Assembly (NCBI GenBank): GCA_002104935.1
Contig: MCGT01000032.1
Location: 186,001-250,000 of the forward strand
DNA length: 64,000 nt
Origin: Hesseltinella vesiculosa
Taxonomy: Eukaryota; Mucoromycota; Mucoromycetes; Mucorales; Cunninghamellaceae
Direction: 5' to 3'
In this document: positions 35,701 to 51,720 of the stretch, piece by piece
Position numbering within the stretch: the stretch's first letter is position 1
How the letters are laid out: the number at the start of each line of letters is the position of its first letter
The notes under the pieces: model-generated
Told to the model about the DNA's origin: nothing
Database searches by the model: none
Seen by the model: only the letters and a program-made list of their open reading frames with translations
Position numbers and translations under genes: made by a program

Positions 35701-38510
35701 CTATCGTACACGCTATGTTCGCATGCAACACCTGGCCCTTTCCCTGCAATGCGTGGCTAGACACAAAGCTGCTAAAGCTCAACTTCAAGTTCTAATGGAC
35801 CACAAGGCTGCCACTGTGATCCAAGCCCAGTGGCGTCGCTATACCGATCGCAAGGCGTTCCTCAACAAGAAGCAAGTGGTGCTACAATTACAAACAAGTA
35901 AGACAATGAATCGCCACACGTTTGATGATTATATTTTAACCTATTTTCTCTATAGCCATTCGTGGATATTTAGCCCGACGAGACTTCTCCAGTGTACGTG
36001 AAACCATGGCCGCCATTCAAATTCAGCGAGTGGTTCGAGGATGGTAAGACATGATGAAAATGTCACTGCACAGACCGTTCACGCCCATATTCTCTTCTCC
36101 TTTTCAAACAGGTTTGCGCGCCGATACGTTCAACAGCAAACCCAGTATGTGGTGCTGCTTCAATCTTGCATTCGTCGTCGTGTAGCCCGCAAGCATCTGA
36201 TCAGTTTACGCTTGGAAGCTCGGTCCGTTGACCATTTCAAGGATGTTAACTATAAGCTAGAAAGCAAGGTGGTGGAGCTGACACAGAAGGTCACTGGCCT
36301 ACTTCGCGAAAAGAAAACAGCCGAGGACCAGGTCACACAGATGGAAAACCAGATGAGGGCATGGCAAGATAAGCACGAGCGTCTTGATAAGAGGAGCAAA
36401 GACATGGCAGACCGCTTGCTATTGCCTACAGTGCCTCGTCCCGAGTTTGAAGTTTTGCAGCAGGAACGAAACGACCTTGTCAAGGAAAACAACGATTTGA
36501 CGAACAAGCTCAACCGCCAGACAGATGAGATGGCCAAGCTGGCCGAGCAATTAACCTCTGAGCAAGAGCACAGCGCTCGTCTGGAAGCCCAACTGGAAAC
36601 TCAGCAAGCCCGTGCTACCGATGAGGCTGAAGTCACTCAGCTCAAACAACAGATCGCTGGCCTCAAAGCACAACTTGCCCAGGTGATGAACACACCTCGC
36701 CAGAATTCCAGCAACAACCTCCGTAGCCTATCGCCTGGTGAGGCTCTTGGTCGTGACCGCTCCGTATCTCCTGGACCTCCTCGCAGCAACAGCATTAAGC
36801 CCCTCGACGACCAACTCACCAACTACTCTCCTCATCGCAAAGCGCGACGCAACAGTGCAGCCGACGCATTTGTTGACCGTCCTAAATCCTCTATCGACAA
36901 TATCCGCAAGGCCGAGCAATTATCCAAGAACCCTCGCCCCACCTCCTTGGCATTTTTCGGCTCTCTCCTGGGTGGGAAGGCTGCCGGCACCACATTTGAA
37001 ATCGATGGTACCCCAGAAGAAGTGGTAAGTCGCGTTGGTGCAAGGACTGAAAGGTGTGCTCACCCAGACTTCTTTTCTGTAGATGGTGGCTATTTTACGT
37101 GATGAAGACAACTTGCACGACGAAATTCTAGAAGGTTTGATCCGCTCAGTCAAAATGCCTTTGCCCAACAGCCAAACCCAATCCTCAACCAAAGAAGTCT
37201 TTTTCCCTGCTCACATCATCGGCAACATTGTTAAGCAAATGTGGCTCTTGGGTTATATGGATGAATCCGAACGGTTATTGTTTTCCGTCATGGACACCAT
37301 TCAGAAGCAATGCCTTGTAAGTCGTAAAATTAAAGTAAAAAAAAAAAGCAGAGGATTTGCTCAACGAAATCAACTTTTTCCTTGCAGAGCTTCAGCGGCG
37401 AAGATGCCATTGTGCCTTGTGCATTCTGGCTCAGCAATGTGCATGAGTTGTTGTCTCTTGTGTGCCAAGCTGAGGTTGAATTGCAACGCGAGATGAACAG
37501 CAAAGGCACTTGGCAAGAATTTGAAAAACTGATTGCTACCATCAAGTTTGAAATGCAGTGTCTTGAAGATAACATTTTCCATGCTTGGATGAAAGAAACC
37601 AAGAAACGATTGAGCAAAATGATTATCCCTGCTGTTGTCGAAAACCAATCGCTACCAGGTTTTATTACTGCGGACACTGGCCGATTCTTGGGTAAACTGC
37701 TGACGTCACATACGCCTGTGTCCATGGATGAATTGCTAGGCTTCTTGAACAAATTGACCCGAGCCATGGAATGCTATTACTTGGAACAGGCAGTCATAAC
37801 CCAGATCCTAACTGAACTACTCAAGATGATTGGCATCTCAGCCTTTAACGACCTTTTGATGCGCAAAAATTTTTGTTCTTGGAAACGTGGTAAGCCTCCA
37901 CAAAAAAAAAGTCAATTGATCTCACTTTCATTGCCAAGCCATGCAAATCCAGTACAATATAACCCGTGTCGAAGAATGGTGCAAGACGCATGGTATACCC
38001 GAAGGCACATTGCAGTTGGAGCACTTAATGCAATGTACCAAGCTGTTGCAATTCAAAAAGGTACAGGGGTGTTTTTTTTAACTGCTCTCTTCTCATTCCT
38101 CTGCCCCTCCTCCCTAGAACACCTTGGAAGACATTAACAACATATACGATGTATGCTGGATTCTTTCTCCAACTCAAATTCAAAAATTGATCTCCAACTA
38201 CTTGATAGCAGACTATGAGGTCAGTCTCAAGAGCCAAGAGAAAGTACGCTGAGCCTGACACCTTTTATTTTTTTGTCGATGTTTCTAGAGCCCCATCCTT
38301 CCCGAAATCTTGAAAGCAGTAGCCGATCATGTTGTCAGTGGTGATCAAAGTGACGTGCTCTTGTTAGACTCGGTTGCCATCGACAACACCACCAATCCTT
38401 TCGAGATACCAATGCCTCGTGCAACCAAGGCTCAGCAATATCTCCCAGCCTGGTTCAACCTGCCTCGTCTCCGTCGTTTGATGAGCGCTATGGAGCCCAC
38501 CACTGATTAA
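32794..38510 (+). CDS. class V myosin heavy chain (Myo2/Myo4 type)
   Basis: Actin-based motor for vesicle, organelle and secretory-cargo transport to growing tips. About 17 exons with introns of 50-90 nt. Order: SH3-like N-terminus ([17 protein letters not shown]), [35 protein letters not shown]-loop [19 protein letters not shown], switch [16 protein letters not shown], switch [11 protein letters not shown], relay and converter, YIRCIKPNE, six IQ motifs (about 35630-36210), coiled coil (about 36240-36690), Ser/Pro-rich linker, and a dilute-type globular tail ([17 protein letters not shown]..., [18 protein letters not shown]). Exon 1 ends AAG followed by GCAAGG, and only this GC-AG join keeps the frame. 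The end [15 protein letters not shown] matches the family. The start [11 protein letters not shown] is preferred over an upstream ATG whose extension is poly-Phe from a T run. Confidence 0.95.
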
Positions 38511-38636
38511 ACTTTTGTAGTACAGTATGTATATGTTATTTTATGTTTTAGTTTTAAAGGTATGCCGATTAAACACATTATGAATAGAGAGAGATTGTAT
38601 CGGATGTCCTAGCTGTGATTAATTTTTTTAGGGAGC

Positions 38637-39693
38637 AAACCATTTCAAATGATCGACATTTTTGACCTGCTTTTGTCAAACCAGGCTGAGGAGCGCGGCA
38701 TTGAAACAGGCGCATTTTGTAAATGATTTGATGGACTTTGGGCTTTGGGGGTGCTTTTTAATACCAAGGGTAGTGTTCGCTGATTACCAGCTGCCCTACC
38801 TGCACTGGCCAGGAATCGAAGGCATTGTCCGGTGATTGAATTTGGCAAGCCAAATTTCTTTCCTTCAATTTAGAAAAAGCCAAATGCTACGCAGCAATTT
38901 TGACTGATCAGAGCGATCTGAAATTTAGTATGGGCGCGCCAATGTATGAATAATGATGGTGCTGAAAAAATTAGATCGATTGGGGAAGACTGCTCAGCCA
39001 ACTTCTGATCAGTTTCTGTCTGACACCTCCGATTCTCCAGCTAAAAATAATGAAAAATGGGCCATTTTCCCCAGGGATCCCCCAAGGCGATCTGATCTAA
39101 AATCACGGAGCAAAACCGGTCTAAATAAAACCACCCCAAATTTTGTACTCCATTATTAAATGATGAGAAATGATTATGATTAAAATCGCAAATATCTCAG
39201 ACAGCCGAGTGAAGAGTTAGAAGGTTACTAGCCAACGGTCTTGCGTGCACAAGCCAGGATTCAAAAGGCACGTTGCGGAGATTGAATTTTGTCAGTTTCT
39301 TCATTTTGAAAAAAAAAAAGCAAATGCTGCGTAACCACTTTTGAGTGATCAGGTCAAAGTGATACTTTTTTGTAAGTGCATAAATGCACGTTTGATGATG
39401 GTGCTGAACAAATCAGGTCGGTTGGTGATGATCGCCCAGCCAACTTTTGATCAGGTTCGTTTTGGCACCTCCGAACCACCAGCTAAAAAAAAAGAAAAAT
39501 CGGCCATTTCCCCAGGTGACTGACCCCCCGGTGACCGGATCAAAAATCACAGTGCAAAATTGCTCAAATGAATTTATTTCAAATTTTGCATACGAACCAC
39601 AAAATGATAAGGACTGACTTTGATTAAATTAACAACTCACCCGGACAGTCGAGCAAAGAGCTAGAAGGCTGGCAAACGTGCGCTAGAAATGAG
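38637..39693 (+). repeat. dispersed repeat family, copy 3
   Basis: Starts ACCATTTCAAATG (38639), contains TTCGCTGATTACCAGCTGCC (near 38780) and two tandem units whose CCAACTT(T/C)TGATCAG blocks lie about 442 bp apart (38997 and 39439). It ends AAACGTGCGCTAGAAATGA, a string also found near the outer end of the right palindrome arm (11690-11705). Same orientation as copy 2, about 75-80 percent similar by eye. It separates the myosin gene from a one-exon gene fragment. Confidence 0.8.
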
Positions 39694-39726
39694 ATACAGT
39701 ACCTATCAGCCAAGTCCAGCATACTC

Positions 39727-39875
39727 ACCACAAACGGAAAAATCTGATGTAATGCCGCCACAGTGTTGGCAATTTCTACTTTCATTGTCGTGCCAGTTTC
39801 TACGTCGTAGAGTTCTTGCGTGGATGCTGGACTCCTCAACATGACTTGATGAAGTAGATCAAAAACGTCGGTCAT
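39727..39875 (-). pseudogene. possible orphan first exon cut off by the repeat
   Basis: On the minus strand an ATG opens 49 codons (MTDVFDLLHQVML...VEIANTVAALHQIFPFV) that look coding and end at a perfect donor GTGAGTATG (39718-39726). The expected rest of the gene lies where the repeat family begins (39693 and below), and no continuation was recognised inside or beyond it. I do not recognise the protein. It may be a truncated gene remnant, or a first exon with a repeat-filled intron. Confidence 0.35.
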
Positions 39876-40490
39876 TTGAAATGGGCAATTTTTTTTTTCT
39901 GGAGAACATTTTTGACTTGCAGCACAAGAAAAAGGGTTTCGCTAAAAAAAATTTATTCTCTCACTCCACAGGAAATGCGAAATGGTGAGCCAATTAAAAA
40001 CGCTGTAATATTGATAATACTAAAGTGAGGAAGCGCGATTAAACCTACGAGACGAGGTACAAAAATACTATGAAGATTAGCACTGGTTCATGAAGGCGCC
40101 GTGAATGGAGAAAAGAAAAAATTGAGAGTTGCTGCATGCACTTTTCCTTTTTAAGTTCGCATTCAATGGGTTATATTTATCATCAATACAAAAATGAATA
40201 CTTTCCACTTCAAACCTGTTCAAGTTACCAAACTGGATATTCGTCGTTTGACTTTTCATCTCGTAATTTGGAAGTATCATGCTCCACTTATTCCTTGTAT
40301 TCTTGAAGGTTGAAAAGGTAGTAAATAAACAAATCCTTCCTACAGACTTTGCAGGAGAGAGAGAGAGGGTGCCAGAGGCAAGAAAAACAACGAGCGGGGT
40401 TTATTGAAAGGGTGCTGCGCGTTCAAAGAGTTCTTTTTCTTTCTTTACTTTTTTTTTACAACCCTGCTTCAGCATTTATTTACATTTAAA
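39876..40490. other. intergenic, 5' flank of Fanzor gene A
   Basis: About 600 bp. A GAGAGAGAGAG run at about 40356 and T runs near 40440-40460 precede the Fanzor start. A 67-codon minus-strand open frame (40077-40280) has no motif. No terminal inverted repeat matching the downstream flank was seen. Confidence 0.4.
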
Positions 40491-43400
40491 ATGGGGCGTC
40501 ATATAAGAAGAAGGCAATTACGAATAGATGCAAATAAGACTTGGCTGTATAACTTGAAAATGAGAAAATATTACATTCTCAAAGGTACATCCTATTAGTG
40601 ACCTTGTTTGATTATTTTTTAAAACGCGTTGCTTCATGATCTCATTCTCTTCCATTAGGTTTAAAGTGTACATTGTGCCATGGATTAGGGCACAAGCGAG
40701 CAGATTGTCCTTTCAACCGTTAGTATTGATCGCCCCTACATTGCCAGTTTCTAACATTTACTTTTAAAGGTGGCAAACGAAAGTCCAAAACCCAGCTCAA
40801 AAGGGCCAACAAGCTTCTACGGAAGGCTGGCTCCATGGCCCGCAAGGAAAAGCAGAAGAACCCTGATGGGAAAAAAAGGGCCAAGAAATTCAAGTTGAAG
40901 GATCTCCAGTCTCTCTTGCTTGGTACCAATTTCAAAACCCGTGTTCGCAAGATATCTCTTTGTCATGCTCTTAACATGGCCCAAGACAATATCCAAGACC
41001 AACGCCAAGCAAAGATGGACGTCCAAGAAACCATCCTCCTATGGGTCGATCACATCCGCTATGTCTCCATCTGCGCCCAGTCGTTCTTCAACTATTATGT
41101 ACTTCATGTCATGTCTGAGGGTTCTGTGGTCGACGATACTGTATTCTGTAAAGATTTTTTCTATGGGATCTGCCAACTGGTGACTGGCAAGGCTGTGACC
41201 TCCCCCAACTCGAACATACCTGATCCTACAGCAATTTATCACCATTACCTGTCTCTCTTGGGTGACTGCCGCTTCGAATTATATTGGATCAAGGGTGCTA
41301 GTAACATGATTTCTGAAATGGCGGATGAGTTAGCCCAAATCAATCTCTTGGCTGTGACTGAACGTTTTGAAGAAAAGTGTATCAAGTATATTCGCTTTCG
41401 CTTGGTCAACACCCTCAAGGATCAGCTGTCTGACGGCCAGGTCAGTAAGAAAGAGAGAGAAAATAAGAAGGCGCGAGTTGCTCACTTTTTTTTTTTTGAC
41501 AAAGGAAATGCCAAAGTCCGGTTATATTATGAACGCATGCCAGAATATTTACGACACTGTCACCCGTCAAGAAAAAGTTGAACCACTGTCAGAAAATAGC
41601 CCCGATCTCTTGCGAACGATCGTCTCAACATTTATCTCAACCCTGAACTTTGGTCCAAGTCCAGTTACGCTGAAGGAACTTACTGCAAGTCCTGGAACAT
41701 ATTTGCAAGTACTTTACCGACTATTGCAAGAAATGGAACAAGGCAACGACCTGGAACCATCTGAGATGGGGCATGACGATGTGCATGATCAAATGGACAC
41801 AATCACCATGAAGCTGATACTATCATCTAACATGGACTATCAGGTGCTGCCTCGTCGCTGTCGCCAAAGAGTATTCAAGGGCATGATGCAATTGCTGGAG
41901 CACCCAGACAATCCAATTGACATCCCCTGGAGTCTACCGGAAGAATTTAAGACCTGGCTGTCAGATCTCGTCCTTGGCCTTCGTGTAAAGTTGGCAAACT
42001 CCAAGGCGAAACTGGCTGGCACTGACATATCAGCAGACCTTTGCTTCTCCTCCTCCACCATGAGGCAATCCAAGTCAACAGCCCTCTTTTCCCTTGTGCC
42101 GACTCTGTCCTTTCGTCGCCGGTTTATCACTTTGGATGCCTACTCATTTCGGTCAATTCTCAAGCAAGCCGGTATAAACGTGACTGTGCCGTCGGGTGAC
42201 CATTCTCATCCTTATATCCGCCTTGCTCGCGATGCCACTCTCTTTTTCACCTACCTGGACTTTCAGAAGGCTCGCCTTCGAAAATGGTAACTGAGTAACA
42301 TTGTGATGGCAGGAATCGCGACTGATTTTTTTTTTAGTACTGCCGCATTTTTGCATTATCCAACGCTCACTGAAACTGACAGCGACAGTGATGATGACGC
42401 TGGTGGTGCTGATCCCGATGCTGACAACGGTGATGCCGAAGATAATAGTGGCAGTGTTACTGATGGAAATGCTAATGACATCGGCAACCCTACTGACGGT
42501 TCTGATGGTGCTCACAATACTCCATCGGAGGGCGAAAGCGACGATGGTGATCAAGATCAAGGCAGATTTACTGCCGAGACAACACGCCTGGACGATGGCA
42601 GCGATACTCAATTGACAGAAATCGATAATAGCGATAGCGATGAAGAGGAAGATGATGATCCTGCCTCCTTGGTATTTTCCAACCGTGTTCGCACTGATGG
42701 GCTTCAATTGGAATTTATCTATGGCAAGCGCGCACCCCAAATTGAACTTCCTGATCTCGAAATGGACGACTTGCATGGTGAACCACAAGAACGTATGCAG
42801 CTGTATGGAGTCGATCCAGGACATAGTGAGCTTTACACATCTGCTCAAGAAGACAAGTACCTCCCGGGGAATGATCGCACTGCCCCAGGCACTGAACACA
42901 GCAGCAACAGCACCAACGGTTGGCATGGTCGGTACATGCGATTCTCGAATAATGAATGGCTATCACTCTCTGGTCGACATGGGCGCTCATGCATTCGAAA
43001 ACGTTGGCTCAAAGATTCTGGCATGGAGGAGATCCTCACGCGTATACCACCAGCAAAAACTAGTCATCCTGACCGCTTCATTCAGCGCACCATCTACGTA
43101 TTCCAACACCTTGATGACATCACCGAACATTTTGCTGACGACTATACCCTGCATCGGTTCCTGGACTATTGTGGGGACAAGAAGATGTGCGCAGAAGTCG
43201 TTAACCACTTCGTCCATGGCGGTAACAAGTACAAACAGAAGGAAGACTATGATAGGTATGCACTACACAAAAAAAGGTGTGATGCCTGGGCTAACTTTTT
43301 TTATAGCCGCAAACTTCCAGTGATTGCCTATGGTGGTGCATTGTTTGCGCAAACCCGAAGAGGGAAAAAATCCACTCGCTCCGGAAAAGTGTACAAAGCA

Positions 43401-43824
43401 CTCAAAATAGCGGAAAAGCAAGGGTTACTTCTTGTTACAAAAACAAATGAATACAACACAAGCAAGGTAAATCATGAGGAGAGGGAAAAATGAAGCGCAA
43501 AATGACCTTTTTTTTCTATCTCATTTTTTTTTACAGGTCTGTCCAATGTGTGATGAAAAAGACCTTGAACACAAGACCGTCGGTGACCTATTCCTGCGAG
43601 GTGCAAGCATGTCTTTGTGGTCGGTTCTACAGTGCCAACACTGTAAAATCAACTGGGACAGGGACAAGCTTGCGGCTTGGAATATGTTGCGTCTTGGCAA
43701 GACTGCCCTCCAAGGATTGCCTCGCCCAGCGTTGTTCTGCCCACCACGATCCACCTCCACCGACCAATCATCACCACACCAACAAAATTCAGCAGTTGCT
43801 TCTTCGTCTCGGGACCCTCACTAA
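40491..43824 (+). CDS. Fanzor (eukaryotic TnpB-like RNA-guided nuclease), gene A
   Basis: Predicted OMEGA-class nuclease of 990 aa. Seven exons: 40491-40584, 40659-40718, 40770-41440, 41505-42286, 42338-43255, 43307-43466 and 43537-43824, all phase-consistent. A basic N-terminus is followed by a CCHC zinc knuckle (CTLCHGLGHKRADC) and CPFNR. A long Lys-rich and helical region then leads to conserved strings shared with gene B (RRRFITLDAYSF, FFTYLDFQKARLRKW). An Asp/Glu-rich insertion lies at about 42370-42660. RuvC-I is LYGVDPGH (Asp near 42814). RuvC-II is TKTNEYNTSKVCPMC (Glu near 43449), whose CxxC opens a zinc ribbon closed by LQCQHC. RuvC-III is NWDRDKLAAWNML (Asp near 43657-43664). All catalytic positions are present. 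Transposon ends were not found. The nearest alternative, a generic TnpB-like fragment, is excluded by complete motif order. Confidence 0.88.
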
Positions 43825-44360
43825 TGAATATCTTTACCTCGCTGGCCAATAAACCAGCTTATTTACGTAAGCCTGAGGCAGAATGTGAAGAGAAATGCTG
43901 ATTTTTTTTATTGGCAGGTTTGTCATGAAAATGAATAAAGTAAGTTTAGATGAAAATAATTCAAGCGCCTGATTGGCTACTAACATTGGATTTTTTTCTG
44001 TAGTGTCAACGATCGAAGAAATCTGGTAGAGAAAGTATTTAGCTTCTCGTTATCGCCAAGTTCCTGTGAGTCAACTACGAAAGAGGAGAAAAAGGTTAAG
44101 GTTGTGGTATGCAAATGCTGTATACCAAGGACAAAAAGTCAAATGTTAATATCCACGTTTTGAGCGGATGCAATGAGAAGGAGGGCCAGGAGCGTTGCCA
44201 AGGTAGGCTGCAAAGGTCATTTGAGATTTTGATTGGTCAGCATACATTAAAGTTACCGGTGTCGTCCCAAAAGCAACTTCGCCGAAAACACTGAAAGCGG
44301 GACCGAAAAAAAACAAAAAAAAATGCGCTTTCTTTTCCATCTTGTTTATTATTTATTTCA
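43825..44360. other. 3' flank of Fanzor gene A; possible structured RNA
   Basis: Just after the stop there are two small adjacent hairpins: GCTGG/CCAGC (43841-43858) and GCTTA/TAAGC (about 43857-43871). In TnpB/Fanzor systems the guide (omega) RNA is usually encoded at the 3' end of, or just after, the nuclease gene, so this is the place to look; the sequence alone does not prove an RNA. The rest is the 5' flank of the cullin gene. Confidence 0.35.
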
Positions 44361-49516
<5,156 letters not shown>

Positions 49517-49790
49517 ATTTCGGTGTTAATTTTGGGAATGGGATTCAGTGAAGGATTATATGAATGAAAAACCAGGAAAAGCCATCCATTTTTTTTATAA
49601 CACCCGAAGGGATCAGCAAAAAAAATTAGAGTTAATAAGTAATAAAAAAAAGGGGGTATCTTTTTATGCGAGTGAATTTCTATTCAAAACGTCGACCACT
49701 GCCAATCAGCAGGTACAGTTGAAGCGACAGCATCAAAAACTAATTAAAAAAAAAAGAAAAAGAAAAAAAAAGGGGGTAAGGTATTTTCTC

Positions 49791-50513
49791 TCACATTGAC
49801 TTGGTAGACATATTACCATCCACTCGTTTGTTGATATTGGCAATTGCTACACCATTGGGGTCGCTGGTATGCTCCTCTTGTTGAACAATGTCTATATCAA
49901 AAAAGTATCACTTGCCGTTGCTCTAGCCTTCAAAGTGCTTTATAATAATTTTTTACCATCACGGCCGAGCTCCAAGACGCCTTCTAAAGCATGAGGTTGC
50001 AGGGTCATAATGCCTTGACGTGATCGTGGGTGTTTGTGTTTCTTTTCCAGCGTTGAGTCATTACCAGATATGGCAGCAAGGGACAGGCTCACGTTTTGCC
50101 ACTCTGCAGCACACAGATCACAGCCACGTGAGAGGTATCCTTCTGGATGAAAGTCGCTATTCTGGTCCAGGCGCAGGTAATTCGAGCAGTGCAAAGAGCA
50201 GTAGATGTCTCCACACTAAGTTCAAAAAAAAAAAAAAAAAAAGACGCTGGCGAATGAGAATGAAGGTTGGCTGAATGGGCGATGATACCTTTCTACAGTG
50301 ATGACGCCGTTCAAACAATCCGAATTTTCTAGAGCAATTTGGGTGGGCACATTGGGGACCATCTCTATCATGTTTCCAATGGTATTGAGATGGGGGGCCA
50401 GTTACGATGGGCAATGGGCGTTGCAAGGCTGGTTCAGGATTCAATTGAAGGGAGGTGGGAGCCATGGTCAGTCGAGAAGGCCGCCGTTTTCTAGTCATTG
50501 CAAAGATATCCAT
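49791..50513 (-). CDS. FYVE zinc-finger protein
   Basis: Predicted PI3P-binding endosomal protein, 194 aa. Minus-strand exons 50289-50513, 49957-50215 and 49791-49891. The FYVE domain covers about residues 45-115: WKHD (WxxD), CAHPNCSRKFGLFERRHHCRK-CGDIYCSLHC and CDLC. The (R/K)(R/K)HHCR basic patch that contacts PI3P is intact, and eight Cys/His zinc ligands can be counted. The second intron-exon joins restore frame and the protein ends VDGNMSTKSM. There is no other domain. A similar small-FYVE layout is known in fungi. Start choice: an in-frame upstream ATG at 50573 would add 20 residues; 50513 (MDIFAMTRKRR) is used but is uncertain. Confidence 0.85.
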
Positions 50514-51720
50514 AGTAAAAATGTATGTCAACACTTGGGATGAGAACCCTTTGCGTCTTCTTTGTTGGTTCAAGGTGGCAAATAAAAATAAAAAAGAAAA
50601 AGAAGTCTGGTTTTTTATTATTTATTTTTATTTATTTTTCACCTTTTCTATGGATACCAATCCGATCCCGCACCAATCACCTCCATCTCGACCACGCACT
50701 TGGGCAATAATCATTTTTCACCATCGTACATTGCTGCAGCTGGGCAAAACGAAAAAAAAAATGCTTTAGAGCCGCAGCGTGGCTATGATGGTTCCAAAGC
50801 TGTTCATCTTTCAGATGATGCTTCGAAGGATCTCTGTTAATTTACCCGTCAAAGGTAGTCTAAAAGCGCTGGCGATTGTACGCTTTCCGTAGGTCACAAT
50901 CGAAACACTGACCGCTCCTGCATTGCTGAGGTCTGTCCCCACTCTCAGGGGACATGCCTTGCTGCGCGTGTCAGTAACCCTATTGTCGTTTAAAGATCCA
51001 CCTTCCATCCCTCTATGGCCCTCCCACAAACCGCTGACATCGATGGTGCGAGAGTTTTAGATATCCTTTTGCATCACCTACTTCATGGCTATTTTCGAAT
51101 TCCTGCGGAAAACCCAGAGTGTGCGATCACTTAGGTGCTACTCCAAGCCTCCTAGATCCAGAGAGTGCTGATTAGCCCCACATGTGTCATAACTTCATTA
51201 GGTCACTGCACTGAAATGGCTGGTCGTATTCCCACACTCCCTCTGCCTACCCTGCCAAATCAAAGCGAGTCGATTCTGGAACTGCCTTGAGCTTGTACAT
51301 ATCGCTTCCAATTTCAGATCGACGACGGCTTACCTTGTTCGAGGAGAGTGTCAACCCGCAGAAAGGGCTAGAGTGATTCAGATATTTCCAACATTTGCGT
51401 GGAACGAGTCCCCTACGTTATTGATGAGTTGCTGGTATACAGTGTCATATCTACCCATGCTGAGATTGGGAGACGATGGCGGAAAGTCGGGCCTGCCTGT
51501 TATGAATTTTTCCCGCCTAAAGCTTTTCATTCGTTTAAGAGTTCCAGTTTCGCCGTATGTGACATTATCAATAAGTCTGCTTCATGTTTGTAGAAAGGTC
51601 CGAAATATTGTGCGTTGGGGCACATTTTTTGTCCATCGTCTGGACGGAGGCGGTGCTCCAGATGATGATACTGAGGCAGGGTCAGTCAACCACAGATTAC
51701 GAAATGATATCGGGTTCCGT
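50514..51720. other. intergenic with possible decayed coding sequence (about 50760-51650)
   Basis: Unlike every other gap in the window, this stretch lacks A/T homopolymers and has codon-like composition, yet every frame is broken. A minus-strand frame (50811-51029) translates to sequence such as RVGTDLSNAGAVSVSIVTYG, which has a polymerase/RNase-H-like look but no diagnostic motif. Interpreted as an old gene or retroelement relic. Confidence 0.3.

Noticed and set aside
40077..40280. 67-codon minus-strand frame upstream of Fanzor A
   Set aside because: No recognised motif, no splice context and no second copy near Fanzor B.
39876..44360. Terminal inverted repeats flanking Fanzor A
   Set aside because: Both flanks were compared by eye; no matching inverted ends or target duplication seen. 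A computed self-alignment would be decisive.
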